DNA from: Corynebacterium massiliense DSM 45435
GTDB lineage: Bacteria > Actinomycetota > Actinomycetes > Mycobacteriales > Mycobacteriaceae
Length of the DNA stretch: 64,000 bases
Reading direction: 5' to 3'
NCBI RefSeq assembly: GCF_028609805.1
Contig: NZ_CP063189.1
Span: forward strand, 310,001-374,000
The position numbers were made by a program, and so were the translations under genes. Below the pieces are notes generated by a model, which was not told the origin of the DNA, did not search any database, and worked only from the letters and a program-made list of their open reading frames with translations. Every line of letters starts with the position of its first letter. The stretch's first letter is position 1. This document shows positions 40,969-49,719 of the stretch, one piece after another.

Positions 40969-41560
40969 ACACGAAGCAGCCTGCAGTCGCCTACCCACGT
41001 GGCTCCTGTGAGGAGAAAAATAGCGACGCTTACCCTAATGAACGCTGGGGATAGTCCTTCTCCCACCGATGTTCCCAAAAATGTGTTCTCGCCTACGAAA
41101 AGCGGGAAGAATGACGCGAAAATTGCGAGCGGCAACGTTAAAGCCCCAGTAGTACGGGACGTTAAACTGATGTTACTAAGGAGCATCGTTACTGCTGTAG
41201 TGCACAAGCAAAGGCCGATTACGAGTTCAGCGTGTATACCAACAACGCCGATCCAAAGCCCGAATAATAATATGGATCCCCAAGCAGTGAGAAGTGCTCC
41301 AAGGAGGGCGAGTCGCTCGACATGCACGTGGCGCGCACGTACGGCGATTTCAAAGCGCTGATCCCACTTCCCAGTGATAAGGCTCAAGGTAGACAAGAGC
41401 AGGAGAATGGGCATCAAGTTATACAAAAAGACGGGCCGGTGGAGAGGTGGTCCGAATAGCTGAGGAACGGAAAGTTGTCCATGAATTGCATGCCAATGCC
41501 GAGCAGCACGGTGATAAGGAACTCAGGCCAACGCCGTAAGCGAAGATAAGGGTTCAGCAT
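40965..41560 (-). pseudogene. ABC-2-type permease, second subunit, frameshifted
   Basis: From an ATG at 41560 the frame reads MLNPYLRLRRWPEFLITVL and breaks after TGPSF at a run of five T (plus-strand 41425-41429). One extra T would join it exactly to LYNLMPILLLLSTLSL and on to the stop at 40965, giving about 198 residues with several membrane helices. A TTG-initiated 153-residue remnant could still be made. Either a real frameshift or a sequencing slip in the homopolymer. Belongs with the ATPase gene at 43485-44150. Confidence 0.6.
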
Positions 41561-41589
41561 GATTATTTCGATGAGGGGGGATCGGAGGT

Positions 41590-41672
41590 CTATCGCTCGC
41601 AGCTTTTTAAGGTTTCCACATAGGGGCGTATGGCCTCGGCTTGTTCCTCAGCGGGACGCCCGGCTAGATGAT
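41590..41672 (-). pseudogene. 3' remnant of the first ABC permease gene
   Basis: Directly next to the left end of the insertion sequence, an open frame reads HLAGRPAEEQAEAIRPYVE and stops at 41590, 30 bases before the next permease start. It looks like the C-terminus of the permease whose N-terminus lies beyond the element. Confidence 0.4.
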
Positions 41673-43113
41673 GAGGGTGTCAGGAAGTTTGTGTGTGAGG
41701 CTCTGATCTAGAAGGAGTTTCACCGATAATGACTACGGTGTCACCGAAGAAAAACCATGACCCGGCAAAGGTCAATGAGATCAGCGAGAAGCTGATGGAA
41801 AATCCTGAGCTCGCCAGCTTGATCAGCGAGCTGTCGGCTTCCGCTGATGATGCAAGCGAGCTGGTCAAAGGCCTGCTACAGGCATCAATCAACGCTGGTC
41901 TGCAGGCGGAGATGGATGCGCATTTGGGCTATAGCCATTCTGACCGCAAGACCAAAGCCCAAGTCGAATCCGCACAGGGCAACAATCACCGCAATGGGTC
42001 GTACACCAAGACCGTCAATTCTGGCTACGGCGCGGTGGAAGTGACCGTGCCCAGGGACCGTGCCGGCACCTTTACTCCCCGGATGGTGCCCAAGGGCGCA
42101 CGCCGACTCACAGAACTCGACGACATGATCGTCTCGCTATACGCCGGCGGGATGACAGTGCGCGATATCCAGCATCACCTCGCGACCACGCTCGGGGTGG
42201 ATATGAGCCCGGATACGATCAGCACCATTACCGATGCGGTGTTAGACGAGGTCATGATCTGGCAAAACCGCCAGCTCGACGAGTTCTACCCGGTGATCTT
42301 CCTCGACGCGCTACGCGTGAAAATCCGTGACGGCCACCGCGTGGTCAACAAGTCCTGCTATATGGCGGTTGGCGTCGACATGGACGGCATCAAGCACATC
42401 CTGGGATTGTGGATCGCTGAAAATGAAGGTGCCGCATTCTGGGCATCGGTCTGCGCGGATCTGGCCAACCGCGGTGTCCAGGACGTGTTCATTGTCTGCT
42501 GCGACGGGCTCAAAGGCCTGCCGGAAGCCGTGGAAGCCACCTGGCCGAATTCCATGGTGCAGACCTGTATCGTGCACCTGATTCGGGCTGCGAACCGGTG
42601 GGTGTCCTACCAAGACCGCAAAGGGGTCTCCCGGGCGCTGCGTGAGGTCTACACGGCCGCAAACGAGGACACCGCCCGTGCCGCCTTGGATGCGTTCGAA
42701 GCCAGTGAACTGGGCCGGAAATACCCGCAATCGGTCAAAGTCTGGCGCGACGCTTGGGAGCGGTTCGTGCCGTTTCTACAGTTCCCGCCGGCGGCACGCC
42801 GGGTGCTCTACACCACCAATTCGATCGAGTCGCTGAATGCTGAACTGCGTAAAGCTACCCGTAACCGCGGCCAGTTCCCGAACGATACCGCGGCGTTGAA
42901 AACGCTGTGGCTGATGATCTGCAACATCGAAGACAAGCGCGCCGCCCAGCGAGCCAAGAAAGCGAAGCGCGATATCGAATGCAACGGCTATATTGAAGGA
43001 GCGAAAGCCACCGGGTGGAAACAAGCCATCAACCAACTAGCCGTGGCTTACCCCGACCGATTCGCGGACTACTTGTAAACCAAACCCCCGCACACAAAGA
43101 ATCGGACACTCTC
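41673..43113 (+). mobile_element. IS256-family insertion sequence, 1441 bp
   Basis: Imperfect terminal inverted repeats of about 28 bp: left end GAGGGTGTCAGG... at 41673-41700, right end the complement beginning GAGAGTGTCCG at 43086-43113; about 18 of 28 positions match, including a shared TTTGTGTG. One intact transposase gene fills the element. No matching 8-9-bp target duplication is visible (left flank ends TAGATGAT, right flank starts GATTATCC), which suggests a deletion or rearrangement next to the element after insertion. Confidence 0.85.
41729..43078 (+). CDS. IS256-family transposase (Mutator-type DDE)
   Basis: 449 residues, full length. The DDE catalytic residues appear to be D193 (FLDALRVKIRD), D259 (VCCDGLKG) and E367 (TTNSIESLNAELRK), with C280-x2-H283 (CIVHLIR) of the Mutator-type insertion domain. 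AGAAGGAG precedes the ATG. No frameshift is visible, so the element may be active. Confidence 0.95.
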   Translation: MTTVSPKKNHDPAKVNEISEKLMENPELASLISELSASADDASELVKGLLQASINAGLQAEMDAHLGYSHSDRKTKAQVESAQGNNHRNGSYTKTVNSGYGAVEVTVPRDRAGTFTPRMVPKGARRLTELDDMIVSLYAGGMTVRDIQHHLATTLGVDMSPDTISTITDAVLDEVMIWQNRQLDEFYPVIFLDALRVKIRDGHRVVNKSCYMAVGVDMDGIKHILGLWIAENEGAAFWASVCADLANRGVQDVFIVCCDGLKGLPEAVEATWPNSMVQTCIVHLIRAANRWVSYQDRKGVSRALREVYTAANEDTARAALDAFEASELGRKYPQSVKVWRDAWERFVPFLQFPPAARRVLYTTNSIESLNAELRKATRNRGQFPNDTAALKTLWLMICNIEDKRAAQRAKKAKRDIECNGYIEGAKATGWKQAINQLAVAYPDRFADYL

Positions 43114-43488
43114 GATTATCCAGGCCGTATCCACTGCAAATACGGAAAACCAAGGTGCGCCACCGGGGGCCGGATGAGACGCAACTGTGTAGACCGCAAT
43201 TGAGATACTGCTAGCGGTGAACGAGAGAAGGCCCCAGAAAATCGGTACGCCCGCGTAGATCACAGCTGGGTTCCATAAGCCAGTAGAGGATGAGCGTAGG
43301 AAAGCTAGATCTTGGCGTGCAGCGTGCCACGCGCTGAGCGGGCTCAGGGCTATGCCAGTGCACATCCCTAAAGCTGAAAATATTTCGGTAGCCAATGGCC
43401 ATGATCCGGAGACGTCGGTACCGCGGGCCGAGGCAACCGCCAAGCACACGGTAGCGACCAACAAGGGGGCAAATCGTCTAGCTCTCAC
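43114..43488 (-). pseudogene. ABC-2-type permease, first subunit, truncated by the IS
   Basis: GTG start overlapping the ATPase stop (GTGA). Exactly 125 codons remain before the IS end, with three or four membrane helices (PLLVATVCLAVASA; LATEIFSALGMCTGIAL; IYAGVPIFWGLLSFTAS). Read-through would add about 14 IS-encoded residues and then stop. A possible C-terminal remnant is at 41590-41672; the middle seems lost. Confidence 0.7.
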
Positions 43489-44150
43489 GCAGGCGACTCC
43501 TTAGAGGTAAAGCGCCGGAAAGCGTCGTCTATTGAATGGTGCTGACTTAGTAAGGCAGAAACAGTGTGATCGGCGGCGATATGTCCCCCATCGAGGAAAA
43601 GGGCTCTGTCGGCTTCTTCCACGTCTGCAGCGATATGCGTAGTCATCAAGACCGTCGTTCCCGTTACCGCCAGCTCTTTGAGTTGCTGGACGATAGAGCT
43701 GCGGTGATTCGGATCCAAACCGGCGGTAGGCTCATCAAGGAGTAAAACCTTCGGCTGACGGACGATACCTGCCGCTATCATCATGCGCTTGTGCATACCG
43801 CCAGATAAGGTCCGAACGCGTTGGTTGGATACTTCGGAGAGCCCAACAGTTTCGATCGCTTGTCGTGCGGCGAAGGTGGCTTCAGACCGATTCAATCCGC
43901 GGAGCCACGCTACGTCGCGGACGAATGAGCTAGTCCGCTGACCTGGATCCGCAGTTGCACGTTGAGGGACCCAGCCGGTGAATTCTTTCCAACGGTCCGT
44001 GGTTGCGACATCATCGCCCAGGATCGAAACCGAATGCGGCGACGGCTTTCTCTCACCAGCGATAAGGCTCATCAAGGTGCTTTTTCCGGCACCGTTAGAA
44101 CCGAGGATGACATTGAAGCCCGCCGCTAGGTTGAACGTAACACTCTTCAA
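43485..44150 (-). CDS. ABC transporter ATP-binding protein, start codon unclear
   Basis: Walker A LGSNGAGKST, signature LSGGMHKRM, Walker B VLLLDEPTAGLD and H-loop TTHIA are intact. TTG 44150 is the only conventional start seen, but it removes the first strands: the same frame continues upstream through ISVSDLHYRHGAKPPVLK to about 44222 with no ATG, GTG or TTG, although a GGAAGG site lies at a fitting place near 44229-44234. The true start codon may have been mutated. Product would be an ABC-2 exporter ATPase; its permeases are both broken. Confidence 0.7.
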   Translation of the reverse strand: MKSVTFNLAAGFNVILGSNGAGKSTLMSLIAGERKPSPHSVSILGDDVATTDRWKEFTGWVPQRATADPGQRTSSFVRDVAWLRGLNRSEATFAARQAIETVGLSEVSNQRVRTLSGGMHKRMMIAAGIVRQPKVLLLDEPTAGLDPNHRSSIVQQLKELAVTGTTVLMTTHIAADVEEADRALFLDGGHIAADHTVSALLSQHHSIDDAFRRFTSKESPA

Positions 44151-44591
44151 GACAGGAGGTTTCGCACCGTGCCTGTAATGAAGATCGCTAACCGAAATAG
44201 TCGGGTTGGTTAGTGGATGGATGCAGCGCCGCCTTCCGCGTGATCCCAGAAAGTCATGTTTTCTTTTCTATGGAATGGACCAAACCTTGGTTACCCTTAC
44301 ATAAACTCCGGCTGGAGGCAAGGCGCAAAATTTTAATGGGGTTCTCCAGACGATTAAGGCCTGCCCACAGGGGGCAAGCACTGGCTCCAGCGACAATTTG
44401 AGTTGGCTGCAGCTCGCGTGGTTGAATATTGAGGTTGCAGAAGCCGGTCGCCGTGTGCGGCGCGTTCCGAACCGCCGCGGCGAGACCCTTCGACACGTTC
44501 GTCGTAAAGCTGCTGCATCTTTCAAGCAAGAGACCAGGTACGTCAAGGACGGAAATCTTACGTACGTTAATCCAGGTCAGGAGACCAAGAA
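44151..44591 (+). promoter_or_regulatory. Region between the ABC operon and rplN (441 bases)
   Basis: The first 70 bases are the probable coding start of the ABC ATPase. The rest has no recognised gene. A hairpin TGCCC-ACAG-GGGCA lies near 44363-44376. The rplN promoter must lie here, since a terminator, an insertion sequence and oppositely oriented genes separate rplN from rpsQ, but I find no promoter pair I trust; TTGGCT/ATATTG near 44403-44431 is the best candidate. Confidence 0.3.
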
Positions 44592-44960
44592 GTGATTCAG
44601 CAAGAATCGCGTCTGCGGGTCGCCGATAACTCGGGTGCACGAGAGATCCTCGTCATCCGTCCTCTCGGCGGTTCTGTGCGACGCTCTGCAGGAATCGGCG
44701 ACATTGTGGTCGCTACCGTCAAGGAAGCCGTTCCCGGCGGCAACGTGAAGGAAGGCGAGGTTGTTAAGGCCGTCATCGTGCGCGCCAAGAAGGCAACCCG
44801 TCGTCCGGACGGCTCGTACATCGCGTTCGATGAGAACGCCGCCGTTCTGATCAAGAACGACAGCGAGCCGCGTGGCACCCGTATCTTCGGGCCGGTCGCT
44901 CGCGAGCTGCGAGACAAGCGCTTCATGAAGATTGTTTCTCTCGCACCGGAGGTGATCTAG
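44592..44960 (+). CDS. rplN: 50S ribosomal protein L14
   Basis: 122 residues, GTG start behind CAGGAGACC. L14 forms an intersubunit bridge. [20 protein letters not shown] and the C-terminal [21 protein letters not shown] are the family signatures. rplX begins on the next base after its stop. Confidence 0.98.
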   Translation: MIQQESRLRVADNSGAREILVIRPLGGSVRRSAGIGDIVVATVKEAVPGGNVKEGEVVKAVIVRAKKATRRPDGSYIAFDENAAVLIKNDSEPRGTRIFGPVARELRDKRFMKIVSLAPEVI

Positions 44961-45275
44961 GTGAAGGTACACAAGGGCGATATGGTTCTCGTCATTTCCG
45001 GCAAGGACAAGGGCGCTAAGGGCAAGGTCATCGAGGCTTACCCGAAGCGCGACAAGGTCCTCGTCGAGGGCGTGAACCGCATCAAGAAGCACGTTGCCAA
45101 CTCCGCAACCGAGCGCGGTGCCGAGTCCGGCGGGATTGTCACCCAGGAAGCTCCGATCCACGTCTCCAACGTCATGCTCGTGGACTCCGAAGGTAATCCG
45201 ACCCGCGTGGGCTACCGTTTCGACGAAGACGGCAAGAAGGTCCGGATCGCGCGTAGCAACGGGAAGGACATCTAA
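44961..45275 (+). CDS. rplX: 50S ribosomal protein L24
   Basis: 104 residues, GTG start with GGAGGTGA inside the end of rplN. KOW-type protein that starts 50S assembly; [18 protein letters not shown] is the KOW motif. Three bases separate it from rplE. Confidence 0.98.
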   Translation: MKVHKGDMVLVISGKDKGAKGKVIEAYPKRDKVLVEGVNRIKKHVANSATERGAESGGIVTQEAPIHVSNVMLVDSEGNPTRVGYRFDEDGKKVRIARSNGKDI

Positions 45276-45278
45276 GAC

Positions 45279-45857
45279 ATGAGCGAGAACTACACCCCCC
45301 GTCTCAAGGCTCGCTACCGCGAGGAAATCAAGAACAACCTGAACGAGAAGTTCAACTACGACAACGTCATGCAGATCCCGGGCGTGACCAAGATCGTGGT
45401 CAACATGGGTGTCGGCGACGCCGCCCGTGACTCCAAGGTCATCAACGGAGCGCTCGAGGACCTCGCAGCTATCACCGGTCAGAAGCCGCAGCTGCGTCGT
45501 GCCCGCAAGTCCATCGCGAACTTCAAGCTCCGCGAGGGCATGCCGATTGGCGCCCGCGTCACCCTGCGTGGCGACCGCATGTGGGAGTTCCTCGACCGCC
45601 TGCTGACCATCGCTCTGCCGCGTATTCGCGACTTCCGCGGTCTCTCCGACCGCCAGTTCGACGGCCACGGTAACTACACCTTCGGCCTGTCCGAGCAGAC
45701 GATGTTCTACGAGATCGACGTCGACAAGATCGATCGTCAGCGCGGTATGGACATCACCGTCGTCACCACCGCCACCAACGACGAGGAAGGCCGCCAGCTC
45801 CTGCGCGAGCTCGGCTTCCCGTTCGCGGACAAGGACGGCAAGATGCAGCAGGCATAA
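45279..45857 (+). CDS. rplE: 50S ribosomal protein L5
   Basis: 192 residues. L5 binds 5S r[23 protein letters not shown] and [20 protein letters not shown] are characteristic. The gene is followed by a terminator; rpsN, which follows rplE in the classical spc operon, is absent here. Confidence 0.98.
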   Translation: MSENYTPRLKARYREEIKNNLNEKFNYDNVMQIPGVTKIVVNMGVGDAARDSKVINGALEDLAAITGQKPQLRRARKSIANFKLREGMPIGARVTLRGDRMWEFLDRLLTIALPRIRDFRGLSDRQFDGHGNYTFGLSEQTMFYEIDVDKIDRQRGMDITVVTTATNDEEGRQLLRELGFPFADKDGKMQQA

Positions 45858-45870
45858 ACTGCCGCGGTTA

Positions 45871-45911
45871 AAGCCCGACCCCGGATTGAATTCCGGTGGC
45901 CGGGCTTTTTG
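45871..45911. terminator. Bidirectional terminator between rplE and the formamidase gene
   Basis: AAGCCCG and CGGGCTT form the outer stem, with CCGG/CCGG inside, followed by TTTTT on the plus strand and, read from the other side, a run after AAGCCCG. It serves the two converging genes. Confidence 0.85.
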
Positions 45912-45922
45912 CATCTGTGCTC

Positions 45923-47170
45923 CTATACCGAGTGCGGCGCTCCGATGCCCGGGTCAATCTTCGGCGTCTCGCCGGCAGACGGGCGGATGTCGATGTCGAA
46001 GATTTCGGTGGGCAGGTACACGGTTGCGCAGGCGTTCGGGATGTCCACGACACCGGAGAAGCGACCCTCGATGGGGGCCGCGCCCAGCAGCAGGTAGGCC
46101 TGCTCCGGCGACCAACCGAAGGTGGTCAGGTAGTCAATGGCGTGCAGGCAGGCCCGCTGGTATGCCAGCTGGGAATCCAGGTAGCGCTGCTCGCCCTCGA
46201 GAGTGACCGACGTGCCGGAGAAGGACAGCCACTCGCTGTAGCGGGGCTCAACATTGCCCGGCATGAAGATGGCGTTCTCGGTCACGTTGTACTTTTCCAT
46301 GCCGCCCTTGATGACGTCGACGTGGAAGTCGATGAAGCCGGACATCTCGATGCCGCCGCAGAAGGTGATCTCGCCGTCACCCTGCGAGAAGTGCAGGTCG
46401 CCCACGGAGAACTTCGCGCCGTCGACGTAGACGGGGTAGAAGACGCGGGTGCCCTTGGACAAGTTCTTGATGTCCTGGTTACCGCCGTTCTCACGCGGCG
46501 GGGCGGTGCGAGCGCCCTCGGCGGCGACGCGGTCGAAGTCTTCGCCCTCGAGGGTGCCCAGGATGGCCTCATCCGGCTCCGGCGGCAGTGCCAGCGGCGG
46601 CAGGCGATCCGGGTCGGTGGCGATGAGCTCGCCCTCGCGCTTGTTCCACTTGTTGAGCAGCTGCTGGGACGGGGCGGTGCCCATCAGGCCCGGGTGAATG
46701 ATGCCGGTGAAGCTCACGCCCGGGACGTGGCGGGAGGTCGCGGTTTGGCCGGTGAAGTCCCACACGGCCTTGTAGGCATCCGGGAACTGCTCGGTGAGGA
46801 AGCTACCGCCGTTCTTCTTGGCAAAGATGCCGGTGTAGCCCCATCCCTGGCCGGCGAGCGGGCCCTCTTCCTGCGGGATCGGGCCGACATCGAGGATGTC
46901 GACGACCAGCAGGTCGCCCGGCTCGGCGCCCTCAATATGGAACGGGCCGGACAGTGCGTGGACGCGATTCATCGGCGCGTCGCGGATGTCGTCGGCGCTG
47001 TCGTCGTTCTTGATGAAGCCGTCGAACCATTCGCGGCAATCCACGCGGAAGGTATCGCCGGGCTTGACCGTCACGGCGGCCGGGATATCGGGGTGCCAGC
47101 GGTTGTGTCCGACCTTTTCCTGGTCGGCAAAACGGCGGGAGGAATCGAGCGGAAAGAGGTTGGTGGGCAC
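45923..47170 (-). CDS. fmdA: Formamidase (acetamidase/formamidase family)
   Basis: 415 residues, GTG start behind AAGGAG. It hydrolyses formamide to formate and ammonia. Typical segments are HNRWHPDIP near the start, GPFHIEGAEPGDLLVVDILDV, FTGIIHPGLMGTAPS and GDLHFSQGDGEITFCGGIEMSGF. The gene lies just downstream of an FmdB-like zinc-ribbon gene and near formate genes, which supports formamide over longer amides. About the usual family length. Confidence 0.9.
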   Translation of the reverse strand: MPTNLFPLDSSRRFADQEKVGHNRWHPDIPAAVTVKPGDTFRVDCREWFDGFIKNDDSADDIRDAPMNRVHALSGPFHIEGAEPGDLLVVDILDVGPIPQEEGPLAGQGWGYTGIFAKKNGGSFLTEQFPDAYKAVWDFTGQTATSRHVPGVSFTGIIHPGLMGTAPSQQLLNKWNKREGELIATDPDRLPPLALPPEPDEAILGTLEGEDFDRVAAEGARTAPPRENGGNQDIKNLSKGTRVFYPVYVDGAKFSVGDLHFSQGDGEITFCGGIEMSGFIDFHVDVIKGGMEKYNVTENAIFMPGNVEPRYSEWLSFSGTSVTLEGEQRYLDSQLAYQRACLHAIDYLTTFGWSPEQAYLLLGAAPIEGRFSGVVDIPNACATVYLPTEIFDIDIRPSAGETPKIDPGIGAPHSV

Positions 47171-47180
47171 TGTAGTACTC

Positions 47181-47468
47181 CTAAGGCTTAGGCAGCTTGG
47201 CGTGCTGGGGATCGCGCGTCACCGGGGTGGCGCGCTTCTTCCCGCCGCCGGGAACGGAACGGACCACCTCGGGTTCATACGCGGACTTCTGCGTGGACTC
47301 GACGGCGGACGCCTTCGCGGCATCCACCCGCCGGGTGAAGGGTGCGCTGATAATACGGTGGGCGGTTAACCCGCAGTCGGGGCAGTCGGCCTCACGCTCT
47401 TCGCTGGTAAGCGGAAGGCGCTTTTCCGAAAGGTGGCCGTCGCTGCACTGAAACTCGTAAATCGGCAT
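47181..47468 (-). CDS. fmdB: FmdB-like zinc-ribbon protein
   Basis: 95 residues. MPIYEFQCSDGH opens like FmdB regulators, and CPDCG (C29, C32) is the second knuckle. The first knuckle has C8 but the usual second cysteine is replaced; H12 may be the fourth ligand. The C-terminal half is basic and disordered. FmdB is thought to control formamidase expression in other bacteria. Ends 10 bases before fmdA, likely one transcript. Confidence 0.75.
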   Translation of the reverse strand: MPIYEFQCSDGHLSEKRLPLTSEEREADCPDCGLTAHRIISAPFTRRVDAAKASAVESTQKSAYEPEVVRSVPGGGKKRATPVTRDPQHAKLPKP

Positions 47469-47611
47469 CCAACATCGTCCTAGTGGTAGAGGTCACAGAA
47501 GTGCTGCCAGTCTACGGGCGGTCACTACGGCCGGCAATAGATAATTCATTCTGCGGTCGAGAATTTCGCGCACGCGGTCGCCCGCCGCGGCTGGTTAGAC
47601 CCGCGCCTCGC

Positions 47612-47617
47612 TAAGAT
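47612..47617 (+). promoter_or_regulatory. Possible -10 (TAAGAT) of the formate transporter gene
   Basis: TAAGAT lies 52 bases before the ATG at 47669 in the 200-base divergent spacer. No convincing -35 is visible. Confidence 0.3.
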
Positions 47618-47668
47618 GACGTGAGTTAAACGCACATCAAAAGGCCAGTGAAAAGGAAGAAGCTTCTC

Positions 47669-48454
47669 ATGTCGCTGAATGAATCGGCAGCCGCTGCCGT
47701 CAATAAGAAGGTGACGTCGCTCGACACCGACTTCGCCCGCTTTGCCACCCGCGCAACCCTCGCGGGTGTCTACCTCACCATCGGCACGGCGTTCGCGGGC
47801 GTGGCCGCCAACGTGGTGGACAAGCACGCCGAAGGTGTCGGCTCGCTGGTCTTTGCTTTCCTGTTCGGCCTCGGACTGTTTTCCATCATCATTCTCAACA
47901 CCGATCTGGCGACCGGAAACATGATGTACGGCGTCTACGGCGCAGTGACCGGCCAGATCAGCTGGGGGAAGGCGTTCAAGCTCATCATCGTCACCACGCT
48001 GTTTAACCTCGTCGGTGCGCTGCTGTTTGCCTTCCTCGTCGCCCAGGCCGGCAAGTTCGCCGACATGGACGCCAACCACTTCATCCCGCATCTTACCGAG
48101 GGGAAGATGCAGAAGAGCCCGCTGGGCATGCTCATCGAGGGCGTGCTGGCGAACTTCGTGGTCAACATGGCCATCGTCGGCGCCGTGTTTGCGAAGGATC
48201 TCGCGTCCAAGTTCTGGACCATCGTGCCCATCATCGCGATGTTCGTGGTCCTGGGCCTCGAGCACGTTATTGCGAACTTCTCCCTGGTGAGCATCACCCT
48301 GTTCGCCAGCGACACCCTGCCCGCGCATGTCGATGCCGCACACATCCTGACCAACTGGGTGATCGTCTGGATTGGCAACCTCATCGGCGGCGGCTTCCTC
48401 ATCGGCGGGGTCTACGCGTGGCTCAACCGCGGCAACGAGGCCTACCGCGACTAG
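47669..48454 (+). CDS. Formate/nitrite transporter family protein
   Basis: 261 residues with six membrane segments. LATGNMMYGVYGAVTG and GLEHVIANFSLVSITLF match the FNT pentameric channel signatures (pore loops around residues 90 and 205). The start at 47669 is chosen by AAGGAAG about 10 bases ahead. Neighbouring formamidase and FdhD favour formate as substrate, though nitrite cannot be ruled out. Confidence 0.88.
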   Translation: MSLNESAAAAVNKKVTSLDTDFARFATRATLAGVYLTIGTAFAGVAANVVDKHAEGVGSLVFAFLFGLGLFSIIILNTDLATGNMMYGVYGAVTGQISWGKAFKLIIVTTLFNLVGALLFAFLVAQAGKFADMDANHFIPHLTEGKMQKSPLGMLIEGVLANFVVNMAIVGAVFAKDLASKFWTIVPIIAMFVVLGLEHVIANFSLVSITLFASDTLPAHVDAAHILTNWVIVWIGNLIGGGFLIGGVYAWLNRGNEAYRD

Positions 48455-48456
48455 GC

Positions 48457-49296
48457 CTACCGCGACTGGGCCAGCTCGCCGGCGTAGAGGTTGAACCGGT
48501 TGCCGCGGTTAAAGCCCACTAGCCCCATACCGGCCTTGCGGGCCAAGTCGACGGCAAGCGAGCTGGCCGCGGAGACCGCAACGAGCGCGGGGAAGCCTGC
48601 CATGGCGGCCTTTTGCACTAACTCGAACGAGGTCCGCGAGCTCATCACCAGGATGAGGTCGTTGGCGGGCAGCCGCCCTTCGAGCAATAGGTGGCCGATG
48701 ACCTTGTCCGCGGCATTGTGCCGGCCGATGTCTTCGCGGACCACGACGGGCTCGCCGTCGAAGGTGAAGGCGCCCGCGGCGTGAATGCCGCCGGTCTTGC
48801 GGAACTGCTTCTGGTGCGTCCGCAGGGCATCGGGAAGCGCCGCGACCACGCGGGGGTTCAGGGGGACCTGGGGGATCGGGTAGTGGGTGCGCGCGAACAG
48901 CTCCTCGATAGACGTGGTGCCGCACACCCCGCACGCGGACGTGGTGGTGTGCAGGCGCAGATCGCTCAGGCCCAACGCGTGCTTTTTCGCCATCTCGATA
49001 TCGAGCAGGTTGTACGGGTTTCGCCCGTCCGGGCCCACCGCGCCGGCGCAATAGCGTGCGGTGGTGACGTCCGTGGCGGTGCGGATGTGGCCCTCGCCGT
49101 GCAGAAAACCGTGGGCGAGCTCGACGTCATGGCCGGGGGTGCGCATCGTTGTGGTGACGGTCTGCCCGTCGACGCGGATCTGTAATGGCTCCTCGGCCGT
49201 GACGAGATCGGCACGCGTGTCTTGCTCCGTAACGTTGCCGTCGGCGTCGAGCTTGACCCGCGTGACAGGGTACGTCTGGTTGATCCGCCCGGCCAT
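48457..49296 (-). CDS. fdhD: Formate dehydrogenase accessory sulfurtransferase FdhD
   Basis: 279 residues. FdhD transfers sulfur to the molybdenum cofactor of formate dehydrogenase. The CxxC pair C122-C125 (ACGVCG) and the GGIHAAGAF and REDIGRHNAADKVIG motifs are complete. It converges with the FNT gene and begins right after the DUF6457 gene stop. The formate dehydrogenase itself is not in the window. Confidence 0.95.
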   Translation of the reverse strand: MAGRINQTYPVTRVKLDADGNVTEQDTRADLVTAEEPLQIRVDGQTVTTTMRTPGHDVELAHGFLHGEGHIRTATDVTTARYCAGAVGPDGRNPYNLLDIEMAKKHALGLSDLRLHTTTSACGVCGTTSIEELFARTHYPIPQVPLNPRVVAALPDALRTHQKQFRKTGGIHAAGAFTFDGEPVVVREDIGRHNAADKVIGHLLLEGRLPANDLILVMSSRTSFELVQKAAMAGFPALVAVSAASSLAVDLARKAGMGLVGFNRGNRFNLYAGELAQSR

Positions 49297-49632
49297 CTAC
49301 TGGTCGCCCTCCGTAGCGGGGGAGTCGGCGGCAATCGCGCGCTGGAGCTTGGCGATGTTCTCCCGCGCCTCCTCAATATCCCCCGCTGCGAGGCCGACGA
49401 GGAAAGAGGTAAGGGGAGCGGCCGGCCGGGAGCGGTTGTGGGCGACGTCCTTGGTCAGATCCAAAAGTTCGCGGGTCAGTACGGTCGCCTCTTTTTCGTC
49501 CAAACCCAAGACGCGGGCGGCCTCGGTGAGCCACTCGTGCGCGGACTGCAGGCGCTCCGCGTCCTTCTTGTCAGTGGCGGCCTTTTGCACGTCAGCCGCG
49601 GTAGTGCGGTCTTTATCCGTCGTGTCAGTCAT
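49297..49632 (-). CDS. DUF6457-like small helical protein
   Basis: 111 residues, all-helical, no membrane segment (AHEWLTEAARVLGLDEKEATVLTRELLDLTKDVAHNRSRPAAPLTSFLVGLAAG). Such proteins are often coded next to fdhD or molybdopterin genes. ATG 49632 is 7 bases after a minus-strand TACAGT (49640-49645), so the transcript is probably leaderless. Its stop touches the fdhD start, so they are one unit. Confidence 0.7.
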   Translation of the reverse strand: MTDTTDKDRTTAADVQKAATDKKDAERLQSAHEWLTEAARVLGLDEKEATVLTRELLDLTKDVAHNRSRPAAPLTSFLVGLAAGDIEEARENIAKLQRAIAADSPATEGDQ

Positions 49633-49639
49633 GCCGTCC

Positions 49640-49645
49640 ACTGTA
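49640..49645 (-). promoter_or_regulatory. -10 element TACAGT, leaderless start of the DUF6457-fdhD unit
   Basis: Read on the minus strand, TACAGT is 7 bases from the ATG at 49632 and no ribosome-binding site is seen. Confidence 0.5.
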
Positions 49646-49719
49646 GCCAGGGCGGAATGTATAACATATGCCGGTCGGGATTTGGGTTTTAGGGGGCGTG
49701 CCGGATAAGGTGATCGGCT

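Noticed and set aside
43069-43488. The truncated permease as an intact 139-residue gene
   Set aside because: Its last 14 codons are insertion-sequence DNA, so the frame is a chance fusion, not a natural end.
44254-44640. A 128-codon minus-strand frame before rplN
   Set aside because: It runs into rplN on the opposite strand, lacks a ribosome site and shows no family features.
48015-48290. Alternative plus-frame within the formate transporter gene
   Set aside because: Arg/Ser/Cys-rich frame-shadow composition typical of out-of-frame G+C-rich DNA.
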